Source: CAWATZ01 sp963784995 (GTDB lineage: Bacteria; Planctomycetota; Planctomycetia; Gemmatales; Gemmataceae). From it: 64,000 nt of DNA. Below are positions 51,636 through 60,702 of this stretch, piece by piece. Every line of letters begins with the position of its first letter. Within the stretch, counting starts at the first letter, position 1. The position numbers and the translations under genes were made by a program. The stretch lies in the NCBI GenBank assembly GCA_963784995.1, contig CAWATZ010000014.1, positions 124,001-188,000 on the forward strand, given 5' to 3'. The notes under the pieces are model-generated. The model saw only the letters and a program-made list of their open reading frames with translations, ran no database searches and was not told the DNA's origin.

Positions 51636-52655
51636 TCAATACCCCGCGGAGCTGACGGGCTCGCCGCCGTTGGCCGTGTTCAGCGCCTGGAAGACCGGGA
51701 AACTGATCGTGTCGGGCAGATAGCGCACAGAGCCGTCACAGAAGAGGAAGTTGGCGCCGTTGGTGTGCCAGCTGCCAAAGCCCCAGGCGTATTGCAGCAT
51801 CCCGGCCCGGCCCGTCTTCCCATCCACGACCTGGCCCCAGGGGAAGTTGACGTTGAAGCCGTCCGGCGGCAGCGTCGCTGACCAGACCGGCCCGACGTAG
51901 CCCTGCACCGCCGTGTGGGTGCCGGAACCCCAGTACGGGCCGTACTCCGAGGAGGTGTGGTCCTGCTTCGCCTCGCCGATGGCGATGGTGTTGCTGGTGC
52001 CGTCACCGATGCTGGTCAGTGTGGACGCACTGTTGGTGCCGAAGGCGCCGGTTCTCGTAGAGCTGGTGTTGGTGGTGGCCGTGTAGTCATCGGTTTCGCC
52101 GCAACTGAACAGGTAATTGCTGCGGCGGGCGTTGGTCCGGGCGTAGGGTCCGGTGCCCGCTTCGTTCGTTACTGGGGGTGGAACAGTATCCGAGGGGCAC
52201 TCGTAGATCGGAATGCGCGAGCCGACCACGGCCGCGTTCCCTGGCGACACCACGTTGAAGGGCGCCGGGGGCAGAGAGCCGCCCTCCCAGCATGAGGTGC
52301 TCGAGGGATAGTCAAAGTCGTACTGGCTGTACAGGGCTTCCTGCTCGATGTATGGGAGCAGGAAGACGAAGCCGGTGTGGTTGTAGACGTAGGGCTTGGT
52401 GGGGTAGAACGACGTTGCGGCCGTGTAGGCGCCCGCGCTGCCCGAGTTGACCTTGGCCGGGGGAAACGCCCCATTGCCCCCGTGGTAGTTGTGCAGCGCA
52501 AGCCCCATCTGCCGCAGGTTGGCAGCGCACTTCATCCGGCTGGCGCTCTCCCGGACCTTCTGGACGGCGGGCAGCAGCAGGCCGACCAGGATGGCGATGA
52601 TGGCGATCACCACCAGTAGCTCGATCAGCGTGAACGCGCGACGGCTCCGAGGCAT
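51636..52655 (-). CDS. DUF1559 protein with type IV pilin-like N-terminus
   Basis: A 339-residue protein. The N-terminus MPRSRRAFTLIELLVVIAII is a prepilin-type cleavage/methylation signal with the following hydrophobic helix. The DUF1559 body has 'CAANLRQMGLALHNYHGGNG', 'FLLPYIEQEALYSQYDFDYP', 'NTIAIGEAKQDH' and the C-terminal H-x9-DG type motif 'NFLFCDGSVRYLPDTISFPV'. The start at 52655 follows GGAGG with 7-base spacing. Planctomycetes carry dozens of such proteins; they are pseudopilin-like and surface-exposed, with unknown function. Confidence 0.93.
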   Translation of the reverse strand: MPRSRRAFTLIELLVVIAIIAILVGLLLPAVQKVRESASRMKCAANLRQMGLALHNYHGGNGAFPPAKVNSGSAGAYTAATSFYPTKPYVYNHTGFVFLLPYIEQEALYSQYDFDYPSSTSCWEGGSLPPAPFNVVSPGNAAVVGSRIPIYECPSDTVPPPVTNEAGTGPYARTNARRSNYLFSCGETDDYTATTNTSSTRTGAFGTNSASTLTSIGDGTSNTIAIGEAKQDHTSSEYGPYWGSGTHTAVQGYVGPVWSATLPPDGFNVNFPWGQVVDGKTGRAGMLQYAWGFGSWHTNGANFLFCDGSVRYLPDTISFPVFQALNTANGGEPVSSAGY

Positions 52656-52794
52656 GACAATCCCTCCAATCGGGGCGGGTGTGGGCACGTTTCACTGGCA
52701 GCGAGGAGAGAATCACCCCTGTTGATGGTGACCGTGGCAAGCACGGCTGTCAACAGAAAAGTGAGAGGAAATGAAACGAAAAACGGTGAGCCGC

Positions 52795-53802
52795 TCAGGC
52801 GGCCTCGTCCTGGGGTCGATAGATCCGGGCGAAGCCGCGCGACTCTTCTTTCTCGACCAGGTCGAGATAGGCCTGCTCGGTCTGCTGGCCGATGCTGCGG
52901 ACACTGACCAGCGCCACCTTGCCGTCGGTCAAGGCCATCATCACCGTGGCCAGGGCGGTCGAGTTGACCGCCTCGTCATGGACGCAGATCTCCAGCCGGC
53001 GATGGCGCAGGTTGACGAACTTGAAGTCGTTGGAGTTCTTCAGCGTCTGCATCACCTTGGTGATCGACTTCTGGTCCCCTTCCAGGTCCAGCTCGAAGTG
53101 GTTGCGGCGCATCTTGCCCTTGAGATCCTGCAGCGAGCCGCAGTAGATCAGCTGGCCGTGGCTGAGGACGGCCGCGTGGTTGCAGACCTCGTCGATGTCG
53201 CTCAGGTTGTGGCTGGAGACGATGAGCGTCTTTTCCCGGCTCAGGGTCTTGATCAGTTCGAGCATGCTGCGGCGGGCCTCGGGGTCGAGGCCGTGGGTAG
53301 GCTCGTCCCAGACCAGCAGGTCGGGCTCGTTGATCAGACTGGCGGCCACAGCCAGGCGGGCGGTCATGCCGGTCGAGAAGCCGGAGATCATGTCGCCGGA
53401 GGCGCCGAGCAGATCGACGGCCCGGATCAGCGAGGCCAGCCGGGGCTTGCGCACGCCAGCGGGCAGACCGAACAGCCTGGCCATGTAGTCGAGATAGACG
53501 ATCGGCGTCATGCCGCGCGGGAACTGCGGATTGGTGGGGATGTAGCCGATCCGGCGACGCAGGGGGGCAGCGTTGGGCGTCATGACCTTGCCGAAGACCT
53601 TGGCCCAGCCGGCGGTCGGCCGGTGCAGGCCGATGATCAGGCGCAGCAGCGTCGTCTTGCCGGCCCCGTTGGCGCCGAGCAAACCCAGGACGCAGCCCGG
53701 CTCCAGCCGCAGCGTCACGTCGTTCAGGGCAATCTGGCGGTTCTGGTAGATCTTGGTGAGCTTGAACGTTTCGACCACCAGTTCACTGCGATTCTCGGCC
53801 AC
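52795..53802 (-). CDS. ABC transporter ATP-binding protein
   Basis: A 335-residue ATPase. Walker A GANGAGKTT (about 43-51), a signature-like FSTGM (about 141-145; the usual LSGGQ is altered), Walker B LLVWDEPTHGLDPEARR (about 162-178), and the switch histidine in SSHN. The C-terminal 100 residues extend beyond the ATPase core and resemble the regulatory tail of multidrug/ABC-2-type exporters. No permease gene is adjacent; the partner lies elsewhere or beyond the divergent hemF. It starts 145 bases from hemF. Confidence 0.92.
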   Translation of the reverse strand: MAENRSELVVETFKLTKIYQNRQIALNDVTLRLEPGCVLGLLGANGAGKTTLLRLIIGLHRPTAGWAKVFGKVMTPNAAPLRRRIGYIPTNPQFPRGMTPIVYLDYMARLFGLPAGVRKPRLASLIRAVDLLGASGDMISGFSTGMTARLAVAASLINEPDLLVWDEPTHGLDPEARRSMLELIKTLSREKTLIVSSHNLSDIDEVCNHAAVLSHGQLIYCGSLQDLKGKMRRNHFELDLEGDQKSITKVMQTLKNSNDFKFVNLRHRRLEICVHDEAVNSTALATVMMALTDGKVALVSVRSIGQQTEQAYLDLVEKEESRGFARIYRPQDEAA

Positions 53803-53946
53803 GAGGCTCCCTCCTCGACCGGGTCGGTCCCGGCCGGATTATACGGTCCACCCCAGGTGCGGGCATAGAGCAAAGGGCGGAGTGGCAACACGGGCCGGAT
53901 TCCTACAATACCCCAGACTCCGTCCCCGAGCGCTGGGAGCCAGACC

Positions 53947-54835
53947 ATGACCACCGAACCCCTGCGGCCGCGTGCCGTTCGCTACCTGCGCGATCTCCAG
54001 GATCGCATTACTCAGGGCCTTGAGGAACTGGACGGCTCGCACTTCCGCGAGGACAGCTGGGAGCGTCCCGGGGGCGGCGGCGGCCGGACTCGAGTCTTGC
54101 TCGACGGCGGCCTCTTCGAGAAGGCCGGCGTCAACTTCTCCGACGTTCAGGGCCTGATGTCCGAGGAGTTCGCCAAACAGGTTCCCGGCGCGGGTCGGGA
54201 TTTCGCGGCTTGCGGGGTTTCCCTGGTGCTGCATCCGCGCAACCCGATGATTCCCACCGTCCATACCAACTTTCGCTATCTCACCAAGGGCGACCAGCAG
54301 TGGTTCGGCGGCGGCGCCGACCTGACTCCCTACTATCCCTATCGGGAAGACGTCGTCCACTTCCACAGTGTCTGGAAGCGAATTTGCACAAAGCACGCGC
54401 CGCTGATTGACTATCTGCACCTGAAACGCTGGTGCGACGAGTATTTCTTCCTGCCGCACCGCAACGAGGCCCGCGGCGTCGGCGGCATCTTCTTCGATTA
54501 CCTCCAGGACGAAATCGAAAAAACGTTTGATTTCGTTCGCGATTGCGGCGACGGCTTCCTGGAATCTTACCTACCCATCGCATCTCGCCGGCGCGGAGCC
54601 GTGGACGGAAGCGCAGAAAGCCTTTCAGGAATATCGTCGCGGCCGCTACGTGGAGTTCAATCTGCTCTATGATCGCGGCACCATCTTCGGACTGAAGACC
54701 GGCGGTCGGATCGAGTCAATCCTGATGTCGCTGCCCAAGCACGCCCGCTGGCTCTACGATTACCACCCGGAACCGGGCTCGCGCGAGGCGGAGCTGGCGG
54801 AGTACCTCAAACCGCGCGATTGGGCTGACACGTAG
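53947..54835 (+). CDS. hemF: Oxygen-dependent coproporphyrinogen III oxidase, one frame break
   Basis: The product would be about 296 residues, the usual HemF length. Family blocks are 'GGLFEKAGVNFSDVQG', 'GVSLVLHPRNPMIPTVHTNF', 'WFGGGADLTPYYPYREDVVH' (includes catalytic Asp), 'FFLPHRNEARGVGGIFFDYL' and, after a frame change near 54575-54590, 'GRYVEFNLLYDRGTIFGLKT' and 'ILMSLPKHARWLYDYHPEPG'. The enzyme converts coproporphyrinogen III to protoporphyrinogen IX with oxygen. A break in such a conserved housekeeping gene suggests a sequencing or assembly indel. The stop is followed at once by a strong hairpin repeat. Confidence 0.93.
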
Positions 54836-54838
54836 GCC

Positions 54839-54912
54839 GAGCCGCGCACGCAGCGCGGCGGAGTAAGCGGTTGCCGCGGACCGCTTACTCCGCTGCGCTG
54901 CGTGCGCGGCTC
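54839..54912. repeat. 32-bp inverted repeat after hemF
   Basis: Arms 54839-54870 and 54881-54912 match at 31 of 32 positions around a 10-base loop. The arm begins GAGCCGCGCACGCAGCGC and includes GGAGTAAGCGG. It starts 4 bases after the hemF stop. There is no T run. It belongs to the set of intergenic palindromes in this window, with its own arm sequence. Confidence 0.8.
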
Positions 54913-55036
54913 CGTCGATTCCGACCAGTTCTGGTCTTGATTGGGTTTGGCCTCCCGAGTATGGGATGGGTCGGAGGCATCTCACTAGACTCAGCTTTCC
55001 GGAAGTACAGCACGCAACAGCAAGGGAAGGACAAGG

Positions 55037-56053
55037 ATGATCGATCCGCCGTCGCGCCGGACTGCGCACGTGGCCGTGGTCGTGCCCTGTTACCGGGTGG
55101 CCGAGCAGGTCGTCCGCGTCATCCGGGGACTTCCCGACTGGGTGCGGACCATCGTCTGCGTGGACGATTGCAGTCCCGACGATAGCAGCGAGCGCCTGCG
55201 CCGCCTGAACGATCCGCGCGTGGTGCTGCTGCGGCACGAACACAACCAGGGCGTGGGCGGAGCGGTCGTCACGGGATATCAGGAGTGTCTGCGCCGCGGC
55301 GCCGACGTCATCGTCAAGATGGACGGCGACGATCAGATGGACCCGCGCTACCTGCCGGCCCTGCTTGAACCCCTGCTGCGCGGCCAGGCCGACTATGCCA
55401 AAGGCAATCGCTGGGCCGACGCCGAGCAGCTCCGGACCATGCCCGCTGTGCGTCGCTTCGGTAACCTGGGCCTGTCGTTCGCCATCAAGATGTGCAGCGG
55501 ACACTGGCAGGTCTTCGACCCGTGCAACGGTTACACGGCCATCCGCGCCCCGGTCCTGCATCGCTTGCCGCTGGCGCAACTGGCCCGCGATTACTACTTC
55601 GAGACCAGCATGCTGGTTCAGCTCAACGTCCTGCAGGCCGTGGTCCAGGACGTGCCGATCCCGGCACGCTACGCCGACGAGAAAAGCTCGCTGCGGATCG
55701 GCCGGGTGCTGCGCCGCTTTCCCGGGGCCCTTTTCCGGTCGCTGATGCAGCGGATCTGGCAACGGCATTTCGTCCGGGATTTCGGGCCCTTTGCGATGTT
55801 CCTGACTTCGGGTCTGCTGCTGACTCTCTGGAGCGTGGTGTTCGGAGGCTGGCACTGGGTGCAATCGAGCCTGACGCGAACGCCGGCCACGGCGGGCCAG
55901 GTCATGCTGGCCGCGCTGCCCTTCCTGATGGGCTTTCAGTTGCTGTTGCAGGCGGCGGTCCTGGAGATGAACCAGCGTGATCGAGTCGCCCTGTGCCAGG
56001 AGCCGCTGGACGCGCCCTGGCAGCTGACGGAACAGCGGCAGCGTGCGGCGTGA
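55037..56053 (+). CDS. Glycosyltransferase family 2 (DPM1/GtrB-like)
   Basis: A 338-residue enzyme. The GT2 fold begins 'VAVVVPCYRVAEQVVRVI' (about 12-29), with 'IVCVDDCSPDDSSERL' (about 39-54) and the DxD-type 'VIVKMDGDDQMDPRYL' (about 93-108). 'NGYTAIRAPVL' is also typical. The C-terminal 100 residues have two membrane segments ('FAMFLTSGLLLTLWSVVF', 'VMLAALPFLMGFQLLLQAAV'). It probably adds a sugar to a polyprenyl phosphate lipid on the inner face of the membrane. It precedes a polytopic membrane protein and two methyltransferases, as in surface-glycan groups. Confidence 0.9.
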   Translation: MIDPPSRRTAHVAVVVPCYRVAEQVVRVIRGLPDWVRTIVCVDDCSPDDSSERLRRLNDPRVVLLRHEHNQGVGGAVVTGYQECLRRGADVIVKMDGDDQMDPRYLPALLEPLLRGQADYAKGNRWADAEQLRTMPAVRRFGNLGLSFAIKMCSGHWQVFDPCNGYTAIRAPVLHRLPLAQLARDYYFETSMLVQLNVLQAVVQDVPIPARYADEKSSLRIGRVLRRFPGALFRSLMQRIWQRHFVRDFGPFAMFLTSGLLLTLWSVVFGGWHWVQSSLTRTPATAGQVMLAALPFLMGFQLLLQAAVLEMNQRDRVALCQEPLDAPWQLTEQRQRAA

Positions 56054-56069
56054 GCGGTTCGGAAGGAAA

Positions 56070-56138
56070 GGCGAGCGGCGCGGCGTCAGCCCGCCGGTGA
56101 GAGGCTTCTACCGGCGGGCTGACGCCGTGCCGCTCGCC
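56070..56138. repeat. 29-bp inverted repeat with GGCGTCAGCCC core
   Basis: Arms 56070-56098 and 56110-56138 match at 28 of 29 positions around an 11-base loop. The arm core CGGCGTCAGCCCGCC is related to the palindrome inside the anti-sigma gene at 30975-31050. It lies between the GT2 gene and the polytopic membrane protein. Confidence 0.8.
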
Positions 56139-56175
56139 ATTTCTTGCAAGCGCGTTGAGGACCGGGAGCTTGAGC

Positions 56176-57709
56176 ATGGAAGATCAAACCAACGGACCTG
56201 AGCAGCCCGGGGTCTCGCCTGTCGTTCTGGGGCTGCTGGCCCTGCTCTCCCTGGTGCTGGCCCATTGCTGGTCGGTCTGGGTCTTGCCGCCATTCAACAG
56301 CAATCACCTGGGTTGTGACGCCTGTCACCATGCGGTCCTGATCCACTTTCAGTCGCTGACCGATCCGACAGAGAGGGCGTTCCTGGGAGACATCATGGTG
56401 CATTATCCCCAGACGGCCCATCGGCTGGCCGCCTGGTGGATGCCGTTTCTCGATGGCGATGCCTACAAGGCCATGCGGGCCGTCAGCGCGGCCAGTGTGC
56501 TGGTGCTGCTGCTGTGTCAGTTTACCCTGCTGCGGCGCAGTCCTGTCGCCGGGCCTGGCCCTGGTCTTGGTGCTGGCCTGGCAGATGCTGTGTTACCTGA
56601 CCAACCTGGCCAACGTCCAGTATTACAGCGTGGCCTACTTCTTCTCCCAGGGTGTGGGCATGACGTTTGTCTGGGCGGCCGTGCTGCTGGTGACCTGGCC
56701 GGCCAGCGTGCCCTGGCAGCGCGGCCTGCTCACGACCCTGGGTGTCCTGTTCGCCGGACTCGCGTACCTGTGCCACGTCGTTCCTGGCGTTGCCATCCTG
56801 GGCGGTCTGGGACTGTATTTCCTGGTTTGCTGGTGGCGGAGCCGGCGCCTAACCGACCTGGTCCGTCTGGTCCTGCTCGGCGTCGTCGGCCTGGCGGTGG
56901 TCCTTGGCACCGCGGAGCAGCTGGCCCACCTGGGCCGATCACGCACCGATCCCGGACCGGTGCCGCTGAAGAACTGGGGCTTGCTGCTGGCGTGGATTCC
57001 CACTCTGCTGATCGCACTCTGGCTGACGGGCCGGTCCTGGTTCTGGGGAGTTGCGCTGCGCTTGAGCCCGGCCGCCGCGGAACTGCTGGGCGTGCTGACC
57101 TGTGTGCTGGCGGCGACGGGACTGCTCCAGAGCTACTGTGCCCTCGAATTCCTGCTGGGGAAGTCGGCCCTTTATAGCGTCAACAAGTTCTTTTACGTCC
57201 TGTTTCCCGTGTGTACTCTGATCTGGCTGCTTGCGGGAGTTGCCTGGCTTTCCCGACTCCTTGGACCAGGGCAGGATACCCTGGTGCGAGGACGAGGGAG
57301 TCGGCCGGACTGGGTCGTGGGCACGGCACTGGTTGGGCTGCTGGTGTACCTCAATGGGAGAGTCTGGATAACCAACGAACTGCGGGACGAACACGTTGGA
57401 CCGGAGCGTCATCCGGTCCAGGTGTCTCGCCAACTGGAGCGCGACAGCAGGCCGGTCGGAAAAACCGCGGACCCGTGCTGGCGCAGCGACCTGATTTATT
57501 TCGATCCGGATTTGGCTCAGAGCAGCGTTTTTGTCAACCTGGTTGGCCTGCATCGCACCTGGGCCGATGCCTGCCAGGTGAAAGGTGCTTTGACCGGCTG
57601 GAGTCCCGGCCAGACTCCTCCGGTGCAGTTGGAGCAGGTGCGCTTCAGTCGTTTGGTTGTGCCTCCTCTCCCTGAAGGTCAGAACTCGGCGTTAGTCATC
57701 AGTCATTAG
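56176..57709 (+). CDS. Polytopic membrane protein (GT-C-like), one frame break
   Basis: The product would be about 511 residues with ten or more hydrophobic segments. It starts MEDQTNGPEQPG and has membrane spans such as 'VVLGLLALLSLVLAHCWSVW'. Near 56540-56552 the frame changes, and the sequence continues 'LALVLVLAWQMLCYLTNLAN', 'AVLLVTWPASVPWQRGLLTT' and so on to a soluble C-terminal tail. The loop 'DIMVHYPQTAHRLAAWWMPF' could hold the acidic residue used by GT-C glycosyltransferases, but this was not confirmed. It follows the GT2 gene. A role in glycan or lipid-linked sugar transfer is inferred. Confidence 0.7.
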
Positions 57710-57760
57710 TCATTGGTCATTCGGTGGACAGTGCCCACCGAATGACCAATGATTAACGCC
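57695..57760. repeat. Heptamer tandem repeat and inverted repeat
   Basis: Four tandem heptamers, GTCATCA, GTCATTA, GTCATTG and GTCATTC, run from 57695 to 57722. The last part, TCATTGGTCATTCGGTGG (57710-57727), pairs exactly with 57735-57752. The stop codon TAG of the upstream gene (57707-57709) lies inside the repeat. Similar heptamer repeats are known in cyanobacteria as short tandemly repeated sequences. Confidence 0.7.
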
Positions 57761-57777
57761 GTGAAGAGGGTCCCGAC

Positions 57778-58815
57778 ATGTTGGTTCCGGACACCGAAGA
57801 GATTCTCTGGGAAGAGATCTGCTGCCCGCTGTGCAGCAATGGCGACGAGGACTTGCTGCTGGCGGTGCCGTCGGAGCCGGCGGAGACGCTGTACCGGCTG
57901 GTGCGGTGCCGGCACTGCGGCATGGTCTACGTCAATCCCAGGCCCGCGCCCTCGACTGGCGGCTCCCGGCCGGCGGTGCTCCGCGAAGTCGCCGAGGCTC
58001 CGCCAACCGCCTGGGGGCAGTGCCGTCTCTGGCTGGAGCGACTGGTCCTGTCCTGCTACCACGGCTATCCGCCGCCGCGAACCCGCTGGTGGGAAAAACT
58101 GCTGGCCGCCCTCGTGCGTCCGCTGGTCTCTCCCGCTTCCCATTCGCTCACAACCCTGCCCTACGTGGGGCAAGGCCGATTGCTCGATTGCGGCTGCGAG
58201 TCCGGCTGGTTTGGGCACCGCTTGCAGCAGCGCGGCTGGAGCGTCCTGACGATGGACGGCAGCGATCCAACGCTCTTTCGAGACCGATCGGCATCCGGTC
58301 CGGTGTTCCATCCCCGTCTGGCAGGGGAGGGGATTCCGTCGCGGATTTCTGGTGTGCTGGCTCCCTGTCTGGAGAAACTGCCGGCGGGCAGTCTGGATGC
58401 GATCGTCCTGGGAGGACTGCTGGGGCAGGTCCACTGGCCCCATCCCTTGATCGAGCAGCTGACCTGCGCTCTGCGACCGGGCGGCTTGCTGGCCGTTTGC
58501 GTGCCCAATCTCGACAGCTGGGGTTTTCGCACCTTCGGCATGAAGTGGTTTCCGCTGGACGTGCCCCGGTGCCTGCTGCACTTCACTCCGGCAACGCTGA
58601 AACGGCTGCTCACCATGCACGGGCTGGAGGTGACCGAAGTTCGCTCTGTGGGTCGCACCGGCTGGATGCGCCGCTCTCTGCACGGTCAGTCCTTGCCGGG
58701 ACTGTTCGCCGGTCTGCTGACTCGCTGGACGGTATGGCGCAAACAGGCCGACAGCCTGCTGGTGCTGGCCCGACGCCAGCAGACGATCGCAACTCCCGTG
58801 CGCCGGGCCGCCTGA
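57778..58815 (+). CDS. SAM-dependent methyltransferase with zinc ribbon
   Basis: A 345-residue protein. The N-terminal cysteines 'ICCPLCSNGDE' and 'RCRHCGMVYVNPRPAP' form a zinc-ribbon pattern. The SAM-binding motif is divergent, 'GRLLDCGCESGWFGHRLQQR' (about 132-151), with an acidic 'MDGSD' afterwards. 'LRPGGLLAVCVPNLDSWGFR' (about 237-256) fits the later core. The start ATG has GAGGG at 7 bases. It is followed 22 bases later by a second methyltransferase. It probably modifies sugars or lipid-linked intermediates. Confidence 0.85.
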   Translation: MLVPDTEEILWEEICCPLCSNGDEDLLLAVPSEPAETLYRLVRCRHCGMVYVNPRPAPSTGGSRPAVLREVAEAPPTAWGQCRLWLERLVLSCYHGYPPPRTRWWEKLLAALVRPLVSPASHSLTTLPYVGQGRLLDCGCESGWFGHRLQQRGWSVLTMDGSDPTLFRDRSASGPVFHPRLAGEGIPSRISGVLAPCLEKLPAGSLDAIVLGGLLGQVHWPHPLIEQLTCALRPGGLLAVCVPNLDSWGFRTFGMKWFPLDVPRCLLHFTPATLKRLLTMHGLEVTEVRSVGRTGWMRRSLHGQSLPGLFAGLLTRWTVWRKQADSLLVLARRQQTIATPVRRAA

Positions 58816-58837
58816 GGACCTTGTCCGGAGGATTGCC

Positions 58838-59704
58838 GTGATCTGTGCCATCTGTCAATCCGACCAGTTCCTTCCTCTGTACTCCCTGCCCAACGGCCAG
58901 ATCGTTCGTTGTGGCGATTGCGCCACCGTGTGCAGGAAGAACGTGGTCTCGGGAGAATCCGCAACTCAGCTTTACAACGACCAGAGTTATTTCGACAGCC
59001 CGTTCTTTGACGTCCTGAAAGTCGGGGCCCGCACGGACGTGGAACCCTACCTGGTCTACACCCAGGTCCTGGAACGCCTGGATGGGATGGTCCCAAAGGG
59101 TCGGCTTCTGGACGTTGGTTGTGCCTACGGGGCCTTCCTCGAAATGGCCCGGACTCACGGCTGGGAGACGTTCGGCGTCGATCTCTCCGAGATTGCTTGT
59201 GCCTATGCCCGCAAAGAGCGAAACCTGAACGTCTTCCACGGCAGCCTGGAACAGGCCCATTATCCCGACAAGCATTTCTCCGTGGTGACTCTGTGGGACG
59301 TTATCGAACACCTGGACCACCCACTGGACACGCTGCGGGAGGTGAGCCGGATTCTGATGCCCGGAGGCATTGCCTTTATCTTCACGATCAATCAGCAAAG
59401 CCTGGTCAACCACGTGGGCCATTTCCTGTTTCGACTGAGTTTTGGCCGGTTCCTCAAGCCTCTGGTCCTGCTTTACGACATCCATCACAATTTCTTTTTC
59501 AACCGCACGACCCTGACAGGTCTGCTCAACCGGGCGGGCCTTTCGCGCCTGGTGGCCATAGACGGCATGGACGCCAAGATCGCCCGCTGGCAGACAGTGC
59601 CGATCTCGCCGGTGCTGAGTACCGGTTGCAATGGTTTGGACCTGGCGGCGCGTGTCGTCGGCGGGCGGTATCGGATGCTGGTCTTTGCCTCCAGGGACTC
59701 GTAA
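58838..59704 (+). CDS. SAM-dependent methyltransferase
   Basis: A 288-residue class I methyltransferase. It starts at GTG after GGAGG with 6-base spacing. The N-terminal 'CAICQSDQF' and 'RCGDCATVCRKN' again suggest a zinc ribbon. The SAM motif is 'GRLLDVGCAYGAFLEMARTH' (about 87-106), with FGVDLSE and 'FSVVTLWDVIEHLDHPLDTL' (about 148-167). It is a paralogue-type neighbour of the gene at 57778-58815. A C-terminal hydrophobic stretch (FGRFLKPLVLLYDIHHNFFF) may touch the membrane. It probably acts on glycan or lipid intermediates. Confidence 0.88.
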   Translation: MICAICQSDQFLPLYSLPNGQIVRCGDCATVCRKNVVSGESATQLYNDQSYFDSPFFDVLKVGARTDVEPYLVYTQVLERLDGMVPKGRLLDVGCAYGAFLEMARTHGWETFGVDLSEIACAYARKERNLNVFHGSLEQAHYPDKHFSVVTLWDVIEHLDHPLDTLREVSRILMPGGIAFIFTINQQSLVNHVGHFLFRLSFGRFLKPLVLLYDIHHNFFFNRTTLTGLLNRAGLSRLVAIDGMDAKIARWQTVPISPVLSTGCNGLDLAARVVGGRYRMLVFASRDS

Positions 59705-59770
59705 ACTGGGAGGGATGAGTCTGGTTTTCGTTTAGCCGCGACGCGCAGCGGCGGAGCGCTGGGGCTGGCA

Positions 59771-59878
59771 CCCAGGGCGTTGCCCTGGGCTATCCTGTTG
59801 CGCCCCTTCGGGGCTTGTTGGCTGTTGGTCTTCCGCCCCGAAGGGGCGCAACAGGATAGCCCAGGGCAACGCCCTGGG
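59771..59878. repeat. Long palindromic intergenic repeat, copy 2
   Basis: Arms 59771-59813 and 59836-59878 are exact 43-bp reverse complements around a 22-base loop. The arm contains GGGCTATCCTGTTGCGCCCC and continues TTCGGGG, shared with the element at 330-470. It lies between the methyltransferase and CoA-transferase genes. It could form a very stable RNA stem. Confidence 0.88.
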
Positions 59879-59931
59879 AACAGGCGAGGCGGACATTGGT
59901 TTCCTCAGAGGCAATAACTCGAGGCGTCGGC

Positions 59932-60702
59932 ATGGGAACCTACAACGCGATGGAGCTGATGATCTGCTGCGCCGCGCGCTTGCTGGAAGACGGCCGCACC
60001 GTCGCTGTCGGCACGGGTGTCCCTTGCGCCGCTGCCATGCTCGCCCAGCGCCTGCATGCACCGCAACTGACCATCCTCTTCGAGGCCGGCGGCATTGCGC
60101 CTCAGCTGCCGACCATGCCCATCAGCGTCGGCGATTCGCGCACGTTTTACCGGGCCCTGATGGCCACCAGCATGGCGGACATCATGGAGACGTGCCAGCG
60201 CGGCATGATTGATTACACCTTCCTCGGCGGCGCCCAGATCGATCCTCACGGCAATCTGAACTCCACTCTGATCGGTGCCGAGCACCAGAAGCCGAAAGTG
60301 CGCTTGCCGGGCAGCGGCGGGGCTAACGACCTGGCATCGCTGTGCTGGCGCGTCCTGGTGGTGACCAACCACGACCGCCGGCGCTTTGTCGAGAAGCTCG
60401 ATTTCCTGACCACTCCGGGATACCTGACCGGCCCGGGAGAGCGCGAGAAAGCCGGTCTGCCGGCCGGCACCGGGCCCTACCGCGTCATCACCGACCTGGC
60501 CGTCCTCGGCTACCACCCCCAGACCCTGCGCATGCAGGTCCTCAGTCTCCACCCCGCTGTCACGCGCCAGCAGGTTCAGGATGCCACCGGCTTCCCTCTC
60601 ACCTTCGCCGACCCCCTCGACACCACTCTGCCACCCAGCGAGCCCGAACTGCGAATCCTGCGCGAGGAGGTCGATCCCTTCCGTTACGTTCTTGGGCGGT
60701 GA
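59932..60702 (+). CDS. CoA-transferase subunit B-like protein
   Basis: A 256-residue protein of the family I CoA-transferase beta-subunit type (glutaconate CoA-transferase-like). 'LLEDGRTVAVGTGVPCAAAM' (about 17-36), 'ILFEAGGIAPQLPTMPISVG' (about 48-67) and 'TFLGGAQIDPHGNLNSTLIG' (about 95-114) are characteristic, as is 'LPGSGGANDLASLCWRVLVV'. The ATG at 59932 has GAGG with 7-base spacing. The alpha subunit normally lies beside it, but is not present here. The substrate acid is unknown. Confidence 0.85.
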   Translation: MGTYNAMELMICCAARLLEDGRTVAVGTGVPCAAAMLAQRLHAPQLTILFEAGGIAPQLPTMPISVGDSRTFYRALMATSMADIMETCQRGMIDYTFLGGAQIDPHGNLNSTLIGAEHQKPKVRLPGSGGANDLASLCWRVLVVTNHDRRRFVEKLDFLTTPGYLTGPGEREKAGLPAGTGPYRVITDLAVLGYHPQTLRMQVLSLHPAVTRQQVQDATGFPLTFADPLDTTLPPSEPELRILREEVDPFRYVLGR

